In this document: positions 46,640-58,190 of the stretch, one piece after another
Numbering within the stretch: the first letter of the stretch is position 1
How the letters are laid out: each line of letters begins with the position of its first letter
Source of the DNA: Triatoma infestans
Lineage: Eukaryota > Arthropoda > Insecta > Hemiptera > Reduviidae
Assembly: GCA_011037195.1 (NCBI GenBank)
Contig: JAAEAF010000100.1
Location: 310,001-374,000 of the forward strand
Length of the DNA: 64,000 nt
Direction of reading: 5' to 3'
Position numbers and translations under genes: made by a program
The notes under the pieces: model-generated
What the model was told of the DNA's origin: nothing
Database searches by the model: none
What the model saw: the letters and a program-made list of their open reading frames with translations, nothing else

Positions 46640-47235
46640 AATATAAGGACTTTTTTCGTGGAAAACATGACCTTCCAGCTCAATTTTCTTCCCGAAAAAA
46701 GTCACAATCAAACTTAAATATTGTCTCTATTATTAGTATACCAAGTTTAATGAAACCCGCTGATACGTTTATACAGAAAATAATAGTCGAAATCTTAAGA
46801 AATCTGTTCAGTGAAGTCTCACTTCCAGTCAACCGTTTTTCTTCAATTTTGGAATTTTTGGCAACATATTTAATTCTAAATAGTATTATATAGATTATAC
46901 TAGAATCGTATAATAAACTAAAACCGTACATAAATGGAAAGCACAATCTCACTGTTCCCACCAAAAGCCCCTACTTAAATGTTTTTTTATGGAAAATTAT
47001 CTTAAATAAAATTTATAGGCCTAAATGCATCCAGTATGCATACAAAGTTCAATGCAAAGCAAAGAAATTCGTTAAAAAAAAAAAAATGAAAAAATCCATT
47101 CAGTAAAGTGGTACTGTGTCCGGTTGTTGAGAAATTTCGACAGGTAACTTCCTGTTTTCTAAGAACCATTTTTTCGTACTCGGGGGACTCCAAAATATGT
47201 ATATCCTATGAAAACTTAATATAGAAAATTTGACC
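46640..47235 (-). repeat. Dispersed inverted-end repeat, near full length without tail
   Basis: Body blocks (ctcacttccagtcaaccgtt; aatccattcagtaaagtggt) and the head side ctccaaaatatgtatatcct, aaaacttaatatagaaaatt. Confidence 0.7.
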
Positions 47236-47463
47236 CAATCAAAAATACACTCATTTATCAGGCGTATTATTATTATAATTACTAACGATGGATACCTGAA
47301 GGCGCGGCACCTCAGCCTATGTAGCTCTTATCCTCAAATAAAAAAAAAAACAAAAAACTATTCCTGCTATTCTAAGCGTCCTCACAGCAGCAATGTATCG
47401 GTCAGACTGGAATATCTTAAGACATTCTTATTCTTCAAGTCCCCCAAGCATTTCCGTTAAGCG

Positions 47464-47721
47464 TTAGAGACATTTTCTCTAGTAGCCTGCTTCATTTTGT
47501 GGTCATCGACCGGTTTCGGGCTTCTCCCATCATCAGGATGCGTTCGTCGGACAGTGTGACTTGCACAGAGCAAATTCAGTCTATACACTGTGAATTTGGC
47601 CTGAGTGTATAAGCTGATTTGCTCTGTGCAAGTCTGTGTTATCACACTGTCTGACAAACGCATCCTGATGATGGTCGAATGCCCATTGCTTTCCAGCTCT
47701 GCGGAACCAACCACCTCAACA
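47464..47721. mobile_element. Hairpin insertion element with hammerhead-like arm, copy 2
   Basis: Same family as 12278-12570: ttagagacattttc at the left, gctttccagctctgcggaac at the right. It is flanked by 14-bp duplications with two mismatches (47450-47463 and 47722-47735, core ATTTCC and TTAAG). The main inverted repeat pairs 47528-47580 with 47614-47674. The right arm has lost about 60 bases covering the GAAACCGGTC core, so only the left arm keeps a full motif. Confidence 0.78.
47504..47540 (-). ncRNA. Hammerhead-like core, copy 2 left arm
   Basis: The minus strand reads CATC, CTGATGA (the most canonical core in this window), T, GGG-AGAAG-CCC, GAAA, CCGG/T, C, GATG. Stem II and its loop differ from copy 1 (GGGC-GAAC-GCCC) while pairing is kept, which supports the fold. 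Confidence 0.5.
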
Positions 47722-48269
47722 ATTTCCCTTAAGAGTTTTGCCCTCCTAAATATAGGAAACCTTTTATTGGCGAACCAGAGAACACTGGTTAGTACTACAA
47801 CCTTGTTAGTACTACACCATTTTCCTAACTCCATCGTCACAATACTAGCATCGAGGACCAGACGTCCAGCCAATTTTGTGTAAATGATCAGCTGCTACCC
47901 AAGCTTGTCCAGAATCCCCAATTGTATCCTAATCAGGGATAGATGATACTTCAAATCTCCCTGTCATATCTTTCTAAACCTTTTAGCTGGGAGGCACCCC
48001 TCCGTGTCTACTGTGCGAAGTCCGTAGTCCGTAATCCTTAGTCCATAGTCGCACTGTTTCTGTTAATTGCAATTATTATATTTTAATTGACAAACTTTTT
48101 TTAAACTTCGAGTTTTTATTAAACGCAAAGCTGTTCCTAACTACAATACAGATAGGTAGAGTGTGGAGAGCCGTATATTATAGTGTTGGTTGTAGGATCA
48201 GGTAGTTGAGGATACAGTGCAAATCATCATGGATAGCATCCTCATCAAGCCTAGACCCTAAAATAACCC

Positions 48270-48760
48270 TAAAATATATCAAATTGTAGCAATTGTTGGC
48301 CGTTGCTGCAAAATATCCTCGTTTACAACTTCACACAAGACTAACCTGGACTCTACATAAAACACACAAATTAAGACATGCTTAAAAAACTCTTAGACAG
48401 CTCTACTCACTATTGAAATTGATATGGACGCCATTAAAATTGCTCGCAATGCTCTAATGTTCTTTATATAACAATACTTAGGCCTTTATGACATACGCCT
48501 ACCCCATATGGATGGGGGAGTTGTAAAATTGCAATTAAAAAAATTGCATGTATTCCCAGAATAAAATATTACATATCGCCTTGGGAGCACCGTGGCTTAT
48601 GCGGAATGAACAAATCTCCAGGGAACTAGAAATCAACAATCAAAGACTTCATGGGCAGGACAGCACCTAGATTTTTAGACAAGTTACGAAGTATAGGCGC
48701 AGGAATAGACCCAGCCAACTCGGATAGAAAGTAGTCAATGCCGACTATAACCAAAAAAAA
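48270..48760 (+). pseudogene. Jockey-like LINE C-terminal fragment
   Basis: Frames give LRQLYSLLKLIW, TYACPIWGWGS-like lines, then ALGAPWLMRNEQISRELEIN and PRFLDKLRSIGAGIDPANSD. The order 'TYA.PIWG ... APW..RN..I...L.IP ... F..KL' is typical of the Jockey C-terminus. No RT palm is present; several frameshifts. Confidence 0.8.
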
Positions 48761-49005
48761 CCTCAGGATGTATTTAAAGATTTATCAATCTATAATTATT
48801 TATTTAAAAGGACACATTTTGTATGGTTAATAATCAGTAAGGCAGAAATAAGCTGCCAGGTAAATAAAGATATTTTTCTTCTTTTCAATATTATAATATA
48901 GGCTGGTTAGTAGTGCCAGAGATTGTATTGAATTGGCACTTTAGAGGAAAACAAAACGCTGTTCTCCCAGAAAGTCCTAAAAATCAAATCAATTGTAGTG
49001 GCAAA

Positions 49006-49278
49006 ACTGGCAGAGTGAATGGTGATGATGTATTCTTGATGGTTGTTTGTGCAAGACTGATCCACAGACTTCTTGATGGTTGAGTATAGCTAGCATTTAT
49101 ATGAGATTCTTAATATTCCTTACTTCTCCTTCCTGTTTCCCTAGAATGCTAGCTAGGCGGATCTCAAATTCTCTTACGGTTAGAACTTGATTCGCTTGTC
49201 GTAGGGAGATATATCACGCCTTATGTGACAATGTGCCTTATGATTTTACCTTATGAACAGTGCCTTATGATTTTACAG
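49006..49278 (+). repeat. ~270-bp repeat, copy 1 (possible solo LTR)
   Basis: About 90 percent similar by eye to 51944-52200. Both read actggcagagtgaatggtga at the start and gattttacag at the end, allowing a TG...CA unit. Copy 1 has an extra 'gtgacaatgtgccttatg' segment. No matching target duplication was found. Confidence 0.8.
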
Positions 49279-49329
49279 AAGGCCTTTGTGGTTTAGCAAA
49301 GTTAAACGAATATGTTAGAAACCATTTAC

Positions 49330-49600
49330 GAGGAGAAGAAATGCACGAAATACTGTTGAAAAGTATTCAATATAAAATCACAGTTATGTTTAAAATATTT
49401 TTCCCTCAATCTTCGTACCGGATGTAATGATTGAAACCCAGCGGAATTTTAAGTTCTCGAAATCTGAATTAAATATAAACCTTTTTTTTTTAATTCAGAG
49501 GATTTCATAACATATATTTCCGATGAAAAAAAATCTAATATACAAAATTTCACAAGAACGCAATACTTTACACTTACACCAATAAAAAGGAAGTAAATAG
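49330..49600 (-). repeat. Dispersed inverted-end repeat, head part
   Basis: 'gaggatttcataacatatat', ttccgatg, then aagaacgcaatactttacac. Confidence 0.65.
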
Positions 49601-50199
49601 ATTAACAATTGAATCGATTATTTACTATTATATAAGTTTGAATCTGATTTATATAATCCAAAGTTTTATGTATTCGTTATTTTATGTTTCATCCTTCCAG
49701 TCACTAAGACTGCATCGATGGTGCAGTTGTCGCATAGACCTACATATAGATCGACACGTCTGCAGTAGAGAGAGAGAGAGAGTGAGAGAGAGAACACCAA
49801 GCACTTGTCACCTCTAATCCTGGGGACCGTGCCAATTATTGGAAATCTATTCTCCGGGATATGTGCATTTTAATTCTTTTCATGTATATTTTTTTAACAT
49901 TTCTAGTTATTTAGTGTGCATCCCTAAAACATCTGCTATTAAGTTCTCACATAACTTTTTCTTACACCTGTTGATATGGTTACAATATATATGAAACGAC
50001 AAATTTGCTTTTTTCAATGTATACTCATATGTCCTAAAATAAATATAGAGGTAGTGGGGAGACAAGTGCCACAGCCTACCAAATCCAGGCAGACAAAGAA
50101 TGATTGCATTATAAAAGCTGCCAATAATACTGAACAAACACAATATTTGAATTTTAACGTCTCCGATTTCTCGGAGCCACCTAGAAGCAACTTTTTCAT

Positions 50200-50440
50200 G
50201 AAAAGTTATAAATAAAAGTGATAGGTTGGTTTATATTTGTCCAGTTAGTGTTCCAAATTTTTGAAGGAAATCGTTATATTTGGTTTTTGAGAAAATTCCG
50301 AAAAAACTTAAAAATCTAGTGTGTAAAGTCGCAGTTTCGATTTACCGATTTTCTTCAATTTTGGAATTCAACCAATGCTTCTAGCCACACATTGGCTAAA
50401 ATGGTTTAATTGACTTTAGTGGAAAGCTTAATATTTACTG
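50200..50440 (-). repeat. Dispersed inverted-end repeat, split (left part)
   Basis: gtcgcagtttcgatttaccg, attttcttcaattttggaat, gactttagtggaaagcttaa. It continues at 50783-50930 after the inserted element. Confidence 0.7.
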
Positions 50441-50782
50441 ATTTGGTGTATTAAATTGTATGAACCCAGTATAACAGCCAGTTGTTTCTTTATTCTTGAT
50501 TAATAATTCTACATTATTTATTTATTCTTTCCCGACGTTTCAATACTCAACGTGTTCTTTTCAAGGGATTTATAATTAAATATTATATATAGTAGTGAAA
50601 ATTTCCTTTTTGAGCTTCTCTAAAGAAACTACTAATTCATAGTTCTTCAAGAAGACTCAAGAAGCTGAAAAAGGATTATTACTCAAGAATAAAGAAACAA
50701 CTGGCTGTTATACTGGGTTCATACAATTTAATACATCAAATCAATTACAATTAATCAGCCAATAATATAAAGAAACTACTAC
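50441..50782. mobile_element. PLE-type insertion with 68-bp inverted ends
   Basis: Lies between ttaatatttactg (50428-50440) and ttaatattactg (50783-50794), a 12-13 bp duplication of the dispersed repeat target. Arms 50440-50508 and 50675-50742 are close reverse complements. Inside, on the minus strand, CCTTGAAAAGAACACG and GAAACGTCGGG (50524-50565) resemble the PLE hammerhead-like end. No protein is encoded. Confidence 0.65.
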
Positions 50783-50930
50783 TTAATATTACTGTTCTCG
50801 AAATCGCGTAAAACTTATAAAAAAAAAAATTTAGTAATTTTGGACTTCTGATTAATGGATTTTACCCGAAATCTTCGCAGCAGTGCGGTGATAATACATA
50901 AAGCGAATACCAAGTTTGAATATCAACAAT
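50783..50930 (-). repeat. Dispersed inverted-end repeat, split (right part)
   Basis: ctgttctcgaaatcgcgtaa, 'tggacttctgattaatgga'. Confidence 0.65.
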
Positions 50931-51659
50931 GATTAAAGAAAATCTAAATTATAATTACCTTAAAGTACATATAAATATTGATGTTCAGATGGAAGAGACC
51001 ATTACAAAAAAAAATCTGAAAAAAGTGTATTCCACAATTAACCTAGTTAATAATAAAAACATTTTTTTTCTTTTTCTGAAGTCGTAGAAATTAATATCAA
51101 TAATTTAACAGTAATCTGTTTGTTATACAAACATAACTAATAGAAATAGCTTTTATTTAGTAATCACGACATAGCTTTGCGTGTTTGTTGTGAAGTTTTT
51201 TTTTTTTTGTTTGTATTTGTCTGTGTGTTTTGTAACATAAATTTGGAACTTTCTCTAATTTTTTTTTTCATACTTGAAGCTTGTTAACATTTCATTATTT
51301 CTTTTGAAAGTTAAAAAAAAAAGAAAGAAATGAAATAAAAAATATGTTTTACTTTCTAAAAACGAAATGAAAACAAACTTATTGCAAGATTTATAATACC
51401 TAATCATATTTTTTATTAACAGTGAAATATTAAAAAAGTAGGGATATATAATAATATAAGTAGGAACCACTAATTCTCTAAGATGTTCTCATTGCGTTAC
51501 TGCATAATATAAAACCATCTAAGACACGAACCAATGTAATTTTTGGTGATACGTCACGAATATAAGCAAAATAAATAAATAAAACTAATTAATTTTAATA
51601 AAAAAAAAATAAATAAATAAATAGTAATAGATTTCACTTAAAGTAATTCCCTCCCACCC

Positions 51660-51740
51660 CCAAATAAACAAACTCATGTGAAACACTCACACTAACTTTC
51701 TTTTATTACAATTCTCACGAGATTTAATCGACTAATTTTT
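51660..51740 (-). repeat. Dispersed-repeat tail
   Basis: catgtgaaacactcacacta, actttcttttattacaattc. Confidence 0.8.
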
Positions 51741-51943
51741 ACTTCCTCTTGCTCCCAGTTCTTTTTATTTCCCTCCTGATTTACTATTGTTTTGGTATTT
51801 TTGTGTGATGGATAGAGAAGAATAGAAAGAAATTACACTGATTGTACACTGCATATATTAAGTAACCAAACAGAGTCCTTTTACAAGGACTTTACATTGT
51901 TGTTATAGAAAGAGTGTGATAGCGTGAGAGAATGACATACTGA

Positions 51944-52200
51944 ACTGGCAGAGTGAATGGTGATTATATATTCTTGATGGTTGTTTGTGCAAGACTGATC
52001 CACAGACTTCTTGATGGTTGAGTATAGCTAGCATTTATATGAGATTCTTAACATTCCCTACTTCTCCCTCCTATTTCCCTAGAATGCGAGCTAGGCGGAT
52101 CTCAAATTCTCTTACGGTTAGAATTTGATTCGCTTGTCCGTAGGGAGATATATCACGCTTTATGATTTTACCTTATGAACAGTGTCTTATGATTTTACAG
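51944..52200 (+). repeat. ~270-bp repeat, copy 2 (possible solo LTR)
   Basis: Partner of 49006-49278 in the same direction, 2.9 kb away. Its flanks differ from copy 1, so it is a dispersed unit rather than part of a larger segmental duplication. Confidence 0.8.
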
Positions 52201-52429
52201 CAGGCAAACCATTAAACTATTTTGATTTTTCAGGTAGCCTAGCCTATCTCCTGTCATTCGTCTCTCAAGACCTAACCACCTTAGGTGTGAACTTCTTATT
52301 AAAGGTCACCGAGTTAGATTCGCCATACAAAATTGTTCGTTGCTTTTCATTCTAGCAAGTTCCATTCTCGTACAATGACGCCTTCCAAGCTTCTTTTCTC
52401 CTTCTTTAATTGAAGAAGCTTCTTTTGCT

Positions 52430-53400
52430 TCTTTTCTACTTTCTCTTACTCCTATAAGGGGAAGTACTGTAATCAGTCTAGTTTTTGATATCGAGTTTTC
52501 ACCGGAAATATCCGTTTTGAAGTTACGTGTGAAGAAAAAAGTGGTTTTTAGTTGTCTGTATGTGTGTGTGTGTGTGTGTGTATGTGAACACCACAGCTCA
52601 AAAAAAAAATTGTAGAAAGTTCACACTTGATATTCCGTTTTGGTACCATGGGATCCGGCAGTAAGTTATTTGCCAACCGGATGTACCATTTGACTGATTT
52701 TTTGTTTGTTACATTTTTGCTATTTTCTCAAAAATGGCTCCAACGATTTTCTTAAAACTTGGTATATAAACTAGACATACAAAGAGCTACAACTTTTAAT
52801 TAAAACATTTCTCTGGGAAAATTCATTTATGAGCACTTTTGAGGTAGGGATGGGGGCTAGGTTTTCCTCTAAAGTGCTATTTCACTGTAATACACAATTC
52901 TATCATTTAAATAATATTAATTAGAATTAAATATGTTGTTTAAATTCCGACTTTGAAAAATACCGGATGATCGGAAGTGCGTTTTAACTGAGAATTTTTT
53001 TTTCAGTTTTCTCTAATTTTCTCTAAAACGATTCCAGCTGTTTTCTCTAAATTTGGAATGTGAACTACACATAGAAAAAGCTACAACTTTTGTTTAAAAC
53101 ATTTCTTCTGGGAAAGTCATTTAAGGCGGCTTTTGGGGGAGTGGTGGGGTTATGTTTTTATCTAAAGTGCTATCACAGTTGATTATACAATTGCCAAAAT
53201 TCCCGAGTTTCAAGAAAATTAGTAAACCGGAAGTACGTTTTTTAGTGAACAGTTTTTTGAGTTTTTGCGATTTTCTCCATAAAAACATCGACAAATTTCA
53301 TTAAATTTGGAATACTAACTAGGAAATTTGTGAATTACAATTTTGAGAACTGGAATAAGAGAAAGTTGTGTGAGTGTTTCACACCAGGTTTTTTTTCAGC
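52430..53400 (+). repeat. Dispersed inverted-end repeat, longest copy
   Basis: A complete copy of about 0.97 kb: head tactttctcttactcctata, gagttttcaccggaaatatc, a TG microsatellite (52563-52582), and three body units, each containing 'ctacaactttt' and 'tctgggaaa' followed by G-rich sequence. The units are separated by ccggaagtgcgttttaac and aaccggaagtacgttttt. The tail is gagaactggaataagagaaa and gtgtgagtgtttcacaccag. It gives the clearest view of head, subrepeats and tail. Confidence 0.88.
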
Positions 53401-53859
53401 TAACATACATAATGTTTACAGAAATTTATTATATTATTATATTAATTTTATACATGCTATAATTGTTTCAAAAAGTTTAAATCTCATTATGATTTTATTT
53501 TTCTATCTGTTTGTTTTTCATTTCAGTTATTAATTTTTCCACAGTTTTTGTATTGTATGGTTTTTCCGATTTGAAATCAGTGACGGATTAGAATTGAGAC
53601 AAACGGACAATTACCTTGGGCCCGTATATAGTCAACAAGGTCCCGCAAACAGCTGATATATTATCAATATTTAGTTTTATTTAACGATTTTCATAGTCTG
53701 AAGAGGCCCTCATTTTCTTTTCTATCCAACTTATTTAGGTTCTTTTTATTCCTTAAACCTTTAGCGGTATCATTAAAATTTGTTTGAGATTATGAACTTC
53801 TTTCTTACTTGTTTTTGGATGCAGTGAATGAAATTGGTTTTGCAAAAGGTTTATTTCCT

Positions 53860-54010
53860 TATTACTTTCTCTTAGATCTGCTATTGCGCAACAGATAACA
53901 CTGCCCATCTTCGTCGGACAATGAGCTGTAGAGAGTATTAGGAGAGAAAATCTAAGACCAGCATGCAGGATTCGAACCCGGGACCTCCGCGTTGCTAGTC
54001 CAGCGCGGAA
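53860..54010 (-). repeat. tRNA-like SINE fragment
   Basis: The minus strand has a perfect B box, GGTTCGAATCC (53968-53978), preceded by a degraded anticodon arm, GCGCTGGACTAGCAACGC, and a variable region gaggtcccgg. No A box or acceptor stem is seen, and the sequence after the B box is unrelated to a tRNA, so it is a SINE or tRNA relic rather than a gene. Confidence 0.5.
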
Positions 54011-54740
54011 AGTAATTATATTTCTAGTTAAATATACTTAAGGAAGGACCCGTAATAAAAAAAATGTCTTGGGTCCGGTTTGGCTTTAATCCTCACTGAT
54101 ATAAGACAATAATTATATAAAGTTTAATGATAGTAGCTAGAAACCATTTTCAGTTAAGGGAAATGGAAAAGTCTGTTTTATATAAACAGCTGTACTATTT
54201 CAATAATCTCTCTACCACACATACAACATGCCGGGAACTAGTTTGTCCCAGGGCTTTATGGAGGGGGAACTAGAACGGGCATCAGAAGACGAAACTCGAC
54301 TCAAGTAGTTTCCAGGCCACATTTATGGTCTAGCATCGCGGAGGAGTGTACCGCAGAAAGTGGTACGTGGTTAATCAAAATGTTATGTCTACATTCTCAC
54401 AGCAATAGGACATTACTAACTTACTTTAGAAATTAAATCTCCAACCACCAGTTTACCAAACTAATCTTATTAAGCTTTTTTTTTTTATATAGAAATAGGT
54501 AGGGATAAATAATAAATTAACTTTTTTAAATCTAAAAACTTTTTCAATCGAAAAAAAGGATGAAGGATATTTTTTAATCCTTTTTTTTCCTTTCTTTTTA
54601 AAAGTTTGAGGAAAAATTACATTCTAAAAAATTATTTTTTTTTTTTTTAGAGTAAGGATTCTTTGTATAAAAAATTCTAAGTAATTATAATAGCTAACAT
54701 CTGGTAAGCATTTAAGTTAGTTTATGCTGGTCTCTCTAAC
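54010..54740. other. No gene recognised
   Basis: Moderate-GC sequence around 54230-54380, otherwise T-rich. No family or repeat could be assigned. Confidence 0.5.
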
Positions 54741-55345
54741 AAAACGATAGGTTTGTATCTGTGCAGTTGGCATTCCAGGCTTAAAGGAAATCGTTGAAGA
54801 CGTTTTCGAGACAATTTGAAATCTCAAAATCTATCTTGTAAAGTCGCCCTTTCGGTTAATTGATTTTCTTCAAATATGGAACTCTATCAATGCTTCTAAT
54901 GTGTGTTAATTTTATATAGGTTGTATAGAAATACATTGTACTGAAGTAGTACTTTAGAGGAAAGCATAACACCCCTGTTCCCCCAGAACCTCCAGAAAAA
55001 TCAATTAGATTTTTTTTCTTTTTTGTGATGCCATTCTTTAGAAAACCGCGAAAAAAGTGATCATGAAAAACATTCAATAAAGTTGCATTAATGGTTGATA
55101 GGTTTTTACCAAAACTTCCTGTCGGAACTGATAGTGGAACGTTTCGAATCTTTCGTTTCGATTTTTCTTTCGTGAAAAATATTTTGTTCTAGCCATAGAC
55201 GTACGAACAACATATGTATGTAGGCTTTTTTAAAACTTTTTTTTTCTTTGTCAGCTCAGAGGACCCTTCAAAAACATGTATTTCCGGTGGAAAAACTCAA
55301 TTTCAAAAATCTGACACGATCGCAACAGTTCCTCTTTGTCAGGAT
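54740..55345 (-). repeat. Dispersed inverted-end repeat, near full length
   Basis: cgccctttcggttaattgat, 'aagtagtactttagaggaaa', catgtatttccggtggaaaa, tctgacacgatcgcaacagt. Confidence 0.82.
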
Positions 55346-55502
55346 TAAGGAGGAAAGTAAAAAGTTGTTTTCATGAATACAAGGCCAAGGTACCTGGGGA
55401 GTAGCAGATAAAAAGTGTAATCTAAACTCACTATGTCATAATGAGGGCTTTAAATAATTTTCTGAAAGAAGGGTTATGCTGAAAAGAGACAAAACTGGAA
55501 GA

Positions 55503-55523
55503 GAGAGAGAGAGAGAGAGAATG
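55503..55523 (+). repeat. GA microsatellite
   Basis: About ten GA units; a second short GA run is at 55674-55687. Confidence 0.95.
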
Positions 55524-56094
55524 TGAGAGAGAAATAATCCGAGAAAGATGAAGTAAAATACAAAGGCGTTTACAATTTAGAAAGGCCGGCTAAGAGTACC
55601 GCAACGCCTGTCTGCTGCCCCCTTTATTGGCGGCGGGAGGAACAGAACCTTGGTGGTACTAACTAGAGGGACTAGAGAGAGAGAGAGAATTTACAGAGAA
55701 CCAAAGCTGTTTTCAAGCTTTTCTGGTACACTTTATGTTACAATAATCGTGTAACGAATTACATATTGTTACTTAAAACGTAATATCTTGTGTGATAGCC
55801 ATTAGCTTTGTCAGGCTTTTGTCTTCGTAATTTTCTGCTTCTTCTTAATAAAATTCATATTTCATGAAACATCGGAATTAGTAAACTTAAATTGTTTAAA
55901 AATAATTTAACCTTATTCAGTTAATTTATATATTTTTTTATTTAATTGTAAAACAATTGCATTACAAAATGTATTGTAGTCTGTAAAAATAATAAAATGA
56001 CATGTATGACTGTGCAGATCTCTCATCCAGTGATGGCCCTGATGGAGTGTTTTGTATTAATTATTATGTGAAATGTAATTTGTGCTAGTCCATG

Positions 56095-56480
56095 TCATTC
56101 AATGATTTCTGACAGTCTACGGCAAGTTAGTGTATGTAGCAAGTCTTGTGGCCACCTCCGTTTTAGTCTTCTTGCTGGAACTAGAGTTTGTAAATTGTTG
56201 ACGAGAAGATTTGTGTGATCGTTGAGACTTACATAATACTTAGTGTGTACAGTCGATGTGATGCTTGTTGTACTGTTTCCAGTGCTTGTTTGTCTGTCTG
56301 TATTGTTTCGTTTGTAACATAGCAAGGAGGTGAAAGAATAGTCCGCAGTGTGCGAGATTGGAATGTTTGAATTTTTCCTTAAATATGTCTCTTTAGTCAC
56401 TCCCCAAAGCTGTCTGTAACCCGTATGTCCAACCTGGTTTCAGTAGAGACTTGTAAATTAGGAGTTTGTTTATGTTTAAT
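56095..56480 (-). pseudogene. Jockey-like LINE C-terminal fragment
   Basis: Minus-strand frames read LLIYKSLLKPGWTYGLQ-like, VTKETYLRKIQTFQSRTLRT, ILSPPCYVTNETIQTD, LETVQQASHRLYT, then DHTNLLVNNLQTLVPARRLK and RRWPQDLL. This is the Jockey end, with 'FQSK.LR.I...P.YV.N..I..DL'. One frameshift separates its halves. Confidence 0.85.
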
Positions 56481-56549
56481 GTGAATCTTGTCCTTTAGTA
56501 ATCTACAATAACTGTTTGAAATGTAAAATCGTGTTAACAAGAAAATATA

Positions 56550-56860
56550 AATATTCACATAATTTTCTAATTTTCTCTTTCTGCTAATCTGAAAAGTTTA
56601 ATGGATTTTAAAGAAAATTGTACAGCTGTTTCCGAGAAAATTGCAAAAAAAATCCATCCAGTACAGTTGCACTTCCGGTTGCTGGATTTTGCCCGTAACG
56701 CTCGTGTCAGATCCAGTGGTAGAAACCAAAACGGAATATCATATTTCAACTTCCTGTAACATTTCGTTTTTGTGATACTTTATTAAAAAACAACACACCA
56801 TTCTTTCGTATTCAGGGACTATTCTTCTTTTTCGGATTCAGGAGACCTCAGACGATTCAT
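56550..56860 (-). repeat. Dispersed inverted-end repeat, partial
   Basis: gttgcacttccggttgctgg, attttgcccgtaacgctcgt, ttcgtattcagggac. Confidence 0.75.
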
Positions 56861-57149
56861 ATAGTACAATATTGACAATTAGCCTGCATATACTCATATT
56901 ATACCTTATGATTTAACCAACTTTTATAGTATTCAAGACAAATTGTGGAAATTAAAAAATTTGAAATACAGTTTTGTCAATTAAAAGTTAACAACTGCAG
57001 CAAATGACCAACTTCTTGCTCTTATTTAGGCCGAAATGAAAAGCAGTATATGATATTTGTTATAAATGGCCTAACCTTTAGGCCGCTCGTTTTTTTTCTC
57101 TCTTTTTTTTCTGTAGCTAATGAGACAACTTCCATCAGTTATATGTGCC

Positions 57150-57670
57150 GGTAAAACTGTACAAAGTTGGGGGTATTTCGTAGTGAAAAATTCAGGTGGA
57201 AGAATGGTATTTGTAGCATGATGGGAGGGATGGATAATTGTGAAGTTTTTCTCTGTGCGCTTGTGTGTGCGTGTTTAGAAGGAGAGATGGCTGGTTTGCT
57301 GGGAAGTCTGGAGGCTGTGAGAGTGTACTCAGGATATACACTCGCTCTCTCTCTGTAGGACCAGACGTTGTATAATAGGATGGGAGAACAACCTGGGAAA
57401 CTGGAGGAATGAGAAGGTTCTGGTGCCGCAATGCGTTCACTTCATTAACCAACTCTCTCTCTCTCTCTTTCTACTTCAGTGTTTCTGGGTGTGCTACAAC
57501 CCAACAAGTAACCCAGGACATTTGTACAATCTCCTTAAATGGCTCTCTCTCACCCGATTCCCTCCCATCCTCTGGAGGCCTCTTACAACCTCCTTCTATC
57601 ATTGTAGCACACTCTGTGGTCCAATGGTCTATTTGTCTGTCTGTCTTTCTTTGAATGATATACCGCGTCT
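57150..57670. other. GC-richer tract with CT run and possible acceptor
   Basis: A CT-rich run ends in ttctacttcag near 57478. The following 170 bases are open in two plus frames and also on the minus strand, so none can be preferred. It may be a promoter, UTR or exon of an unseen gene. Confidence 0.3.
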
Positions 57671-58190
57671 TTCTATGAATTCATTATGAACCAAACTTCT
57701 CTATCACTATTATCACTGTTAATATCTTCAACTAAACTGCAGACAACGGATTTTCTTACTACAAGATTTTGGGAGAAAAGGAATTTCTAATTATTTCCAT
57801 ATACTCGTATGAATATGTTATAGAATATGACAAGCAAATATATCTTGAATATGATGAATATGTTTAACCAAATACCTAATGAACAATCTCTAATTTAATA
57901 CAAATAATTACAGTTATATGATAGATATTTATATTTAATTAAAATACAACTGAGTGTTATTAATTATAATGTTATGAATAAATATACAAACTACATCTGA
58001 ACAAAGTAATTAAATAATTTAAATAAACTATAAATTAACCTAGTTTGAAATACTCAAACAACTTCTGTTTCTGCACATTCTAAATTAGGAGGAGCATATA
58101 GTAGGATAAGAGTTAGTAACTTAACCTACACTCACAATTAAACCATGTATATTGATATGAGTTTAAAGAGATCCTGCAAAGACATTACTG
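57670..58190. other. No gene recognised
   Basis: Very AT-rich, no repeats identified. Confidence 0.6.

Noticed and set aside
53960..54006. Functional tRNA gene
   Set aside because: Only the T arm and part of the anticodon arm are recognisable; A box and acceptor stem are absent.
57117..57150. Possible 34-bp exon between ttttctgtag and gtaaaa
   Set aside because: Too short to judge, and neighbouring T-rich tracts create many acceptor-like sites.
57409..57689. Possible exon after a CT tract and ttctacttcag
   Set aside because: Two plus frames and one minus frame are all open, with no preference and no clear donor; kept only as an unexplained tract.
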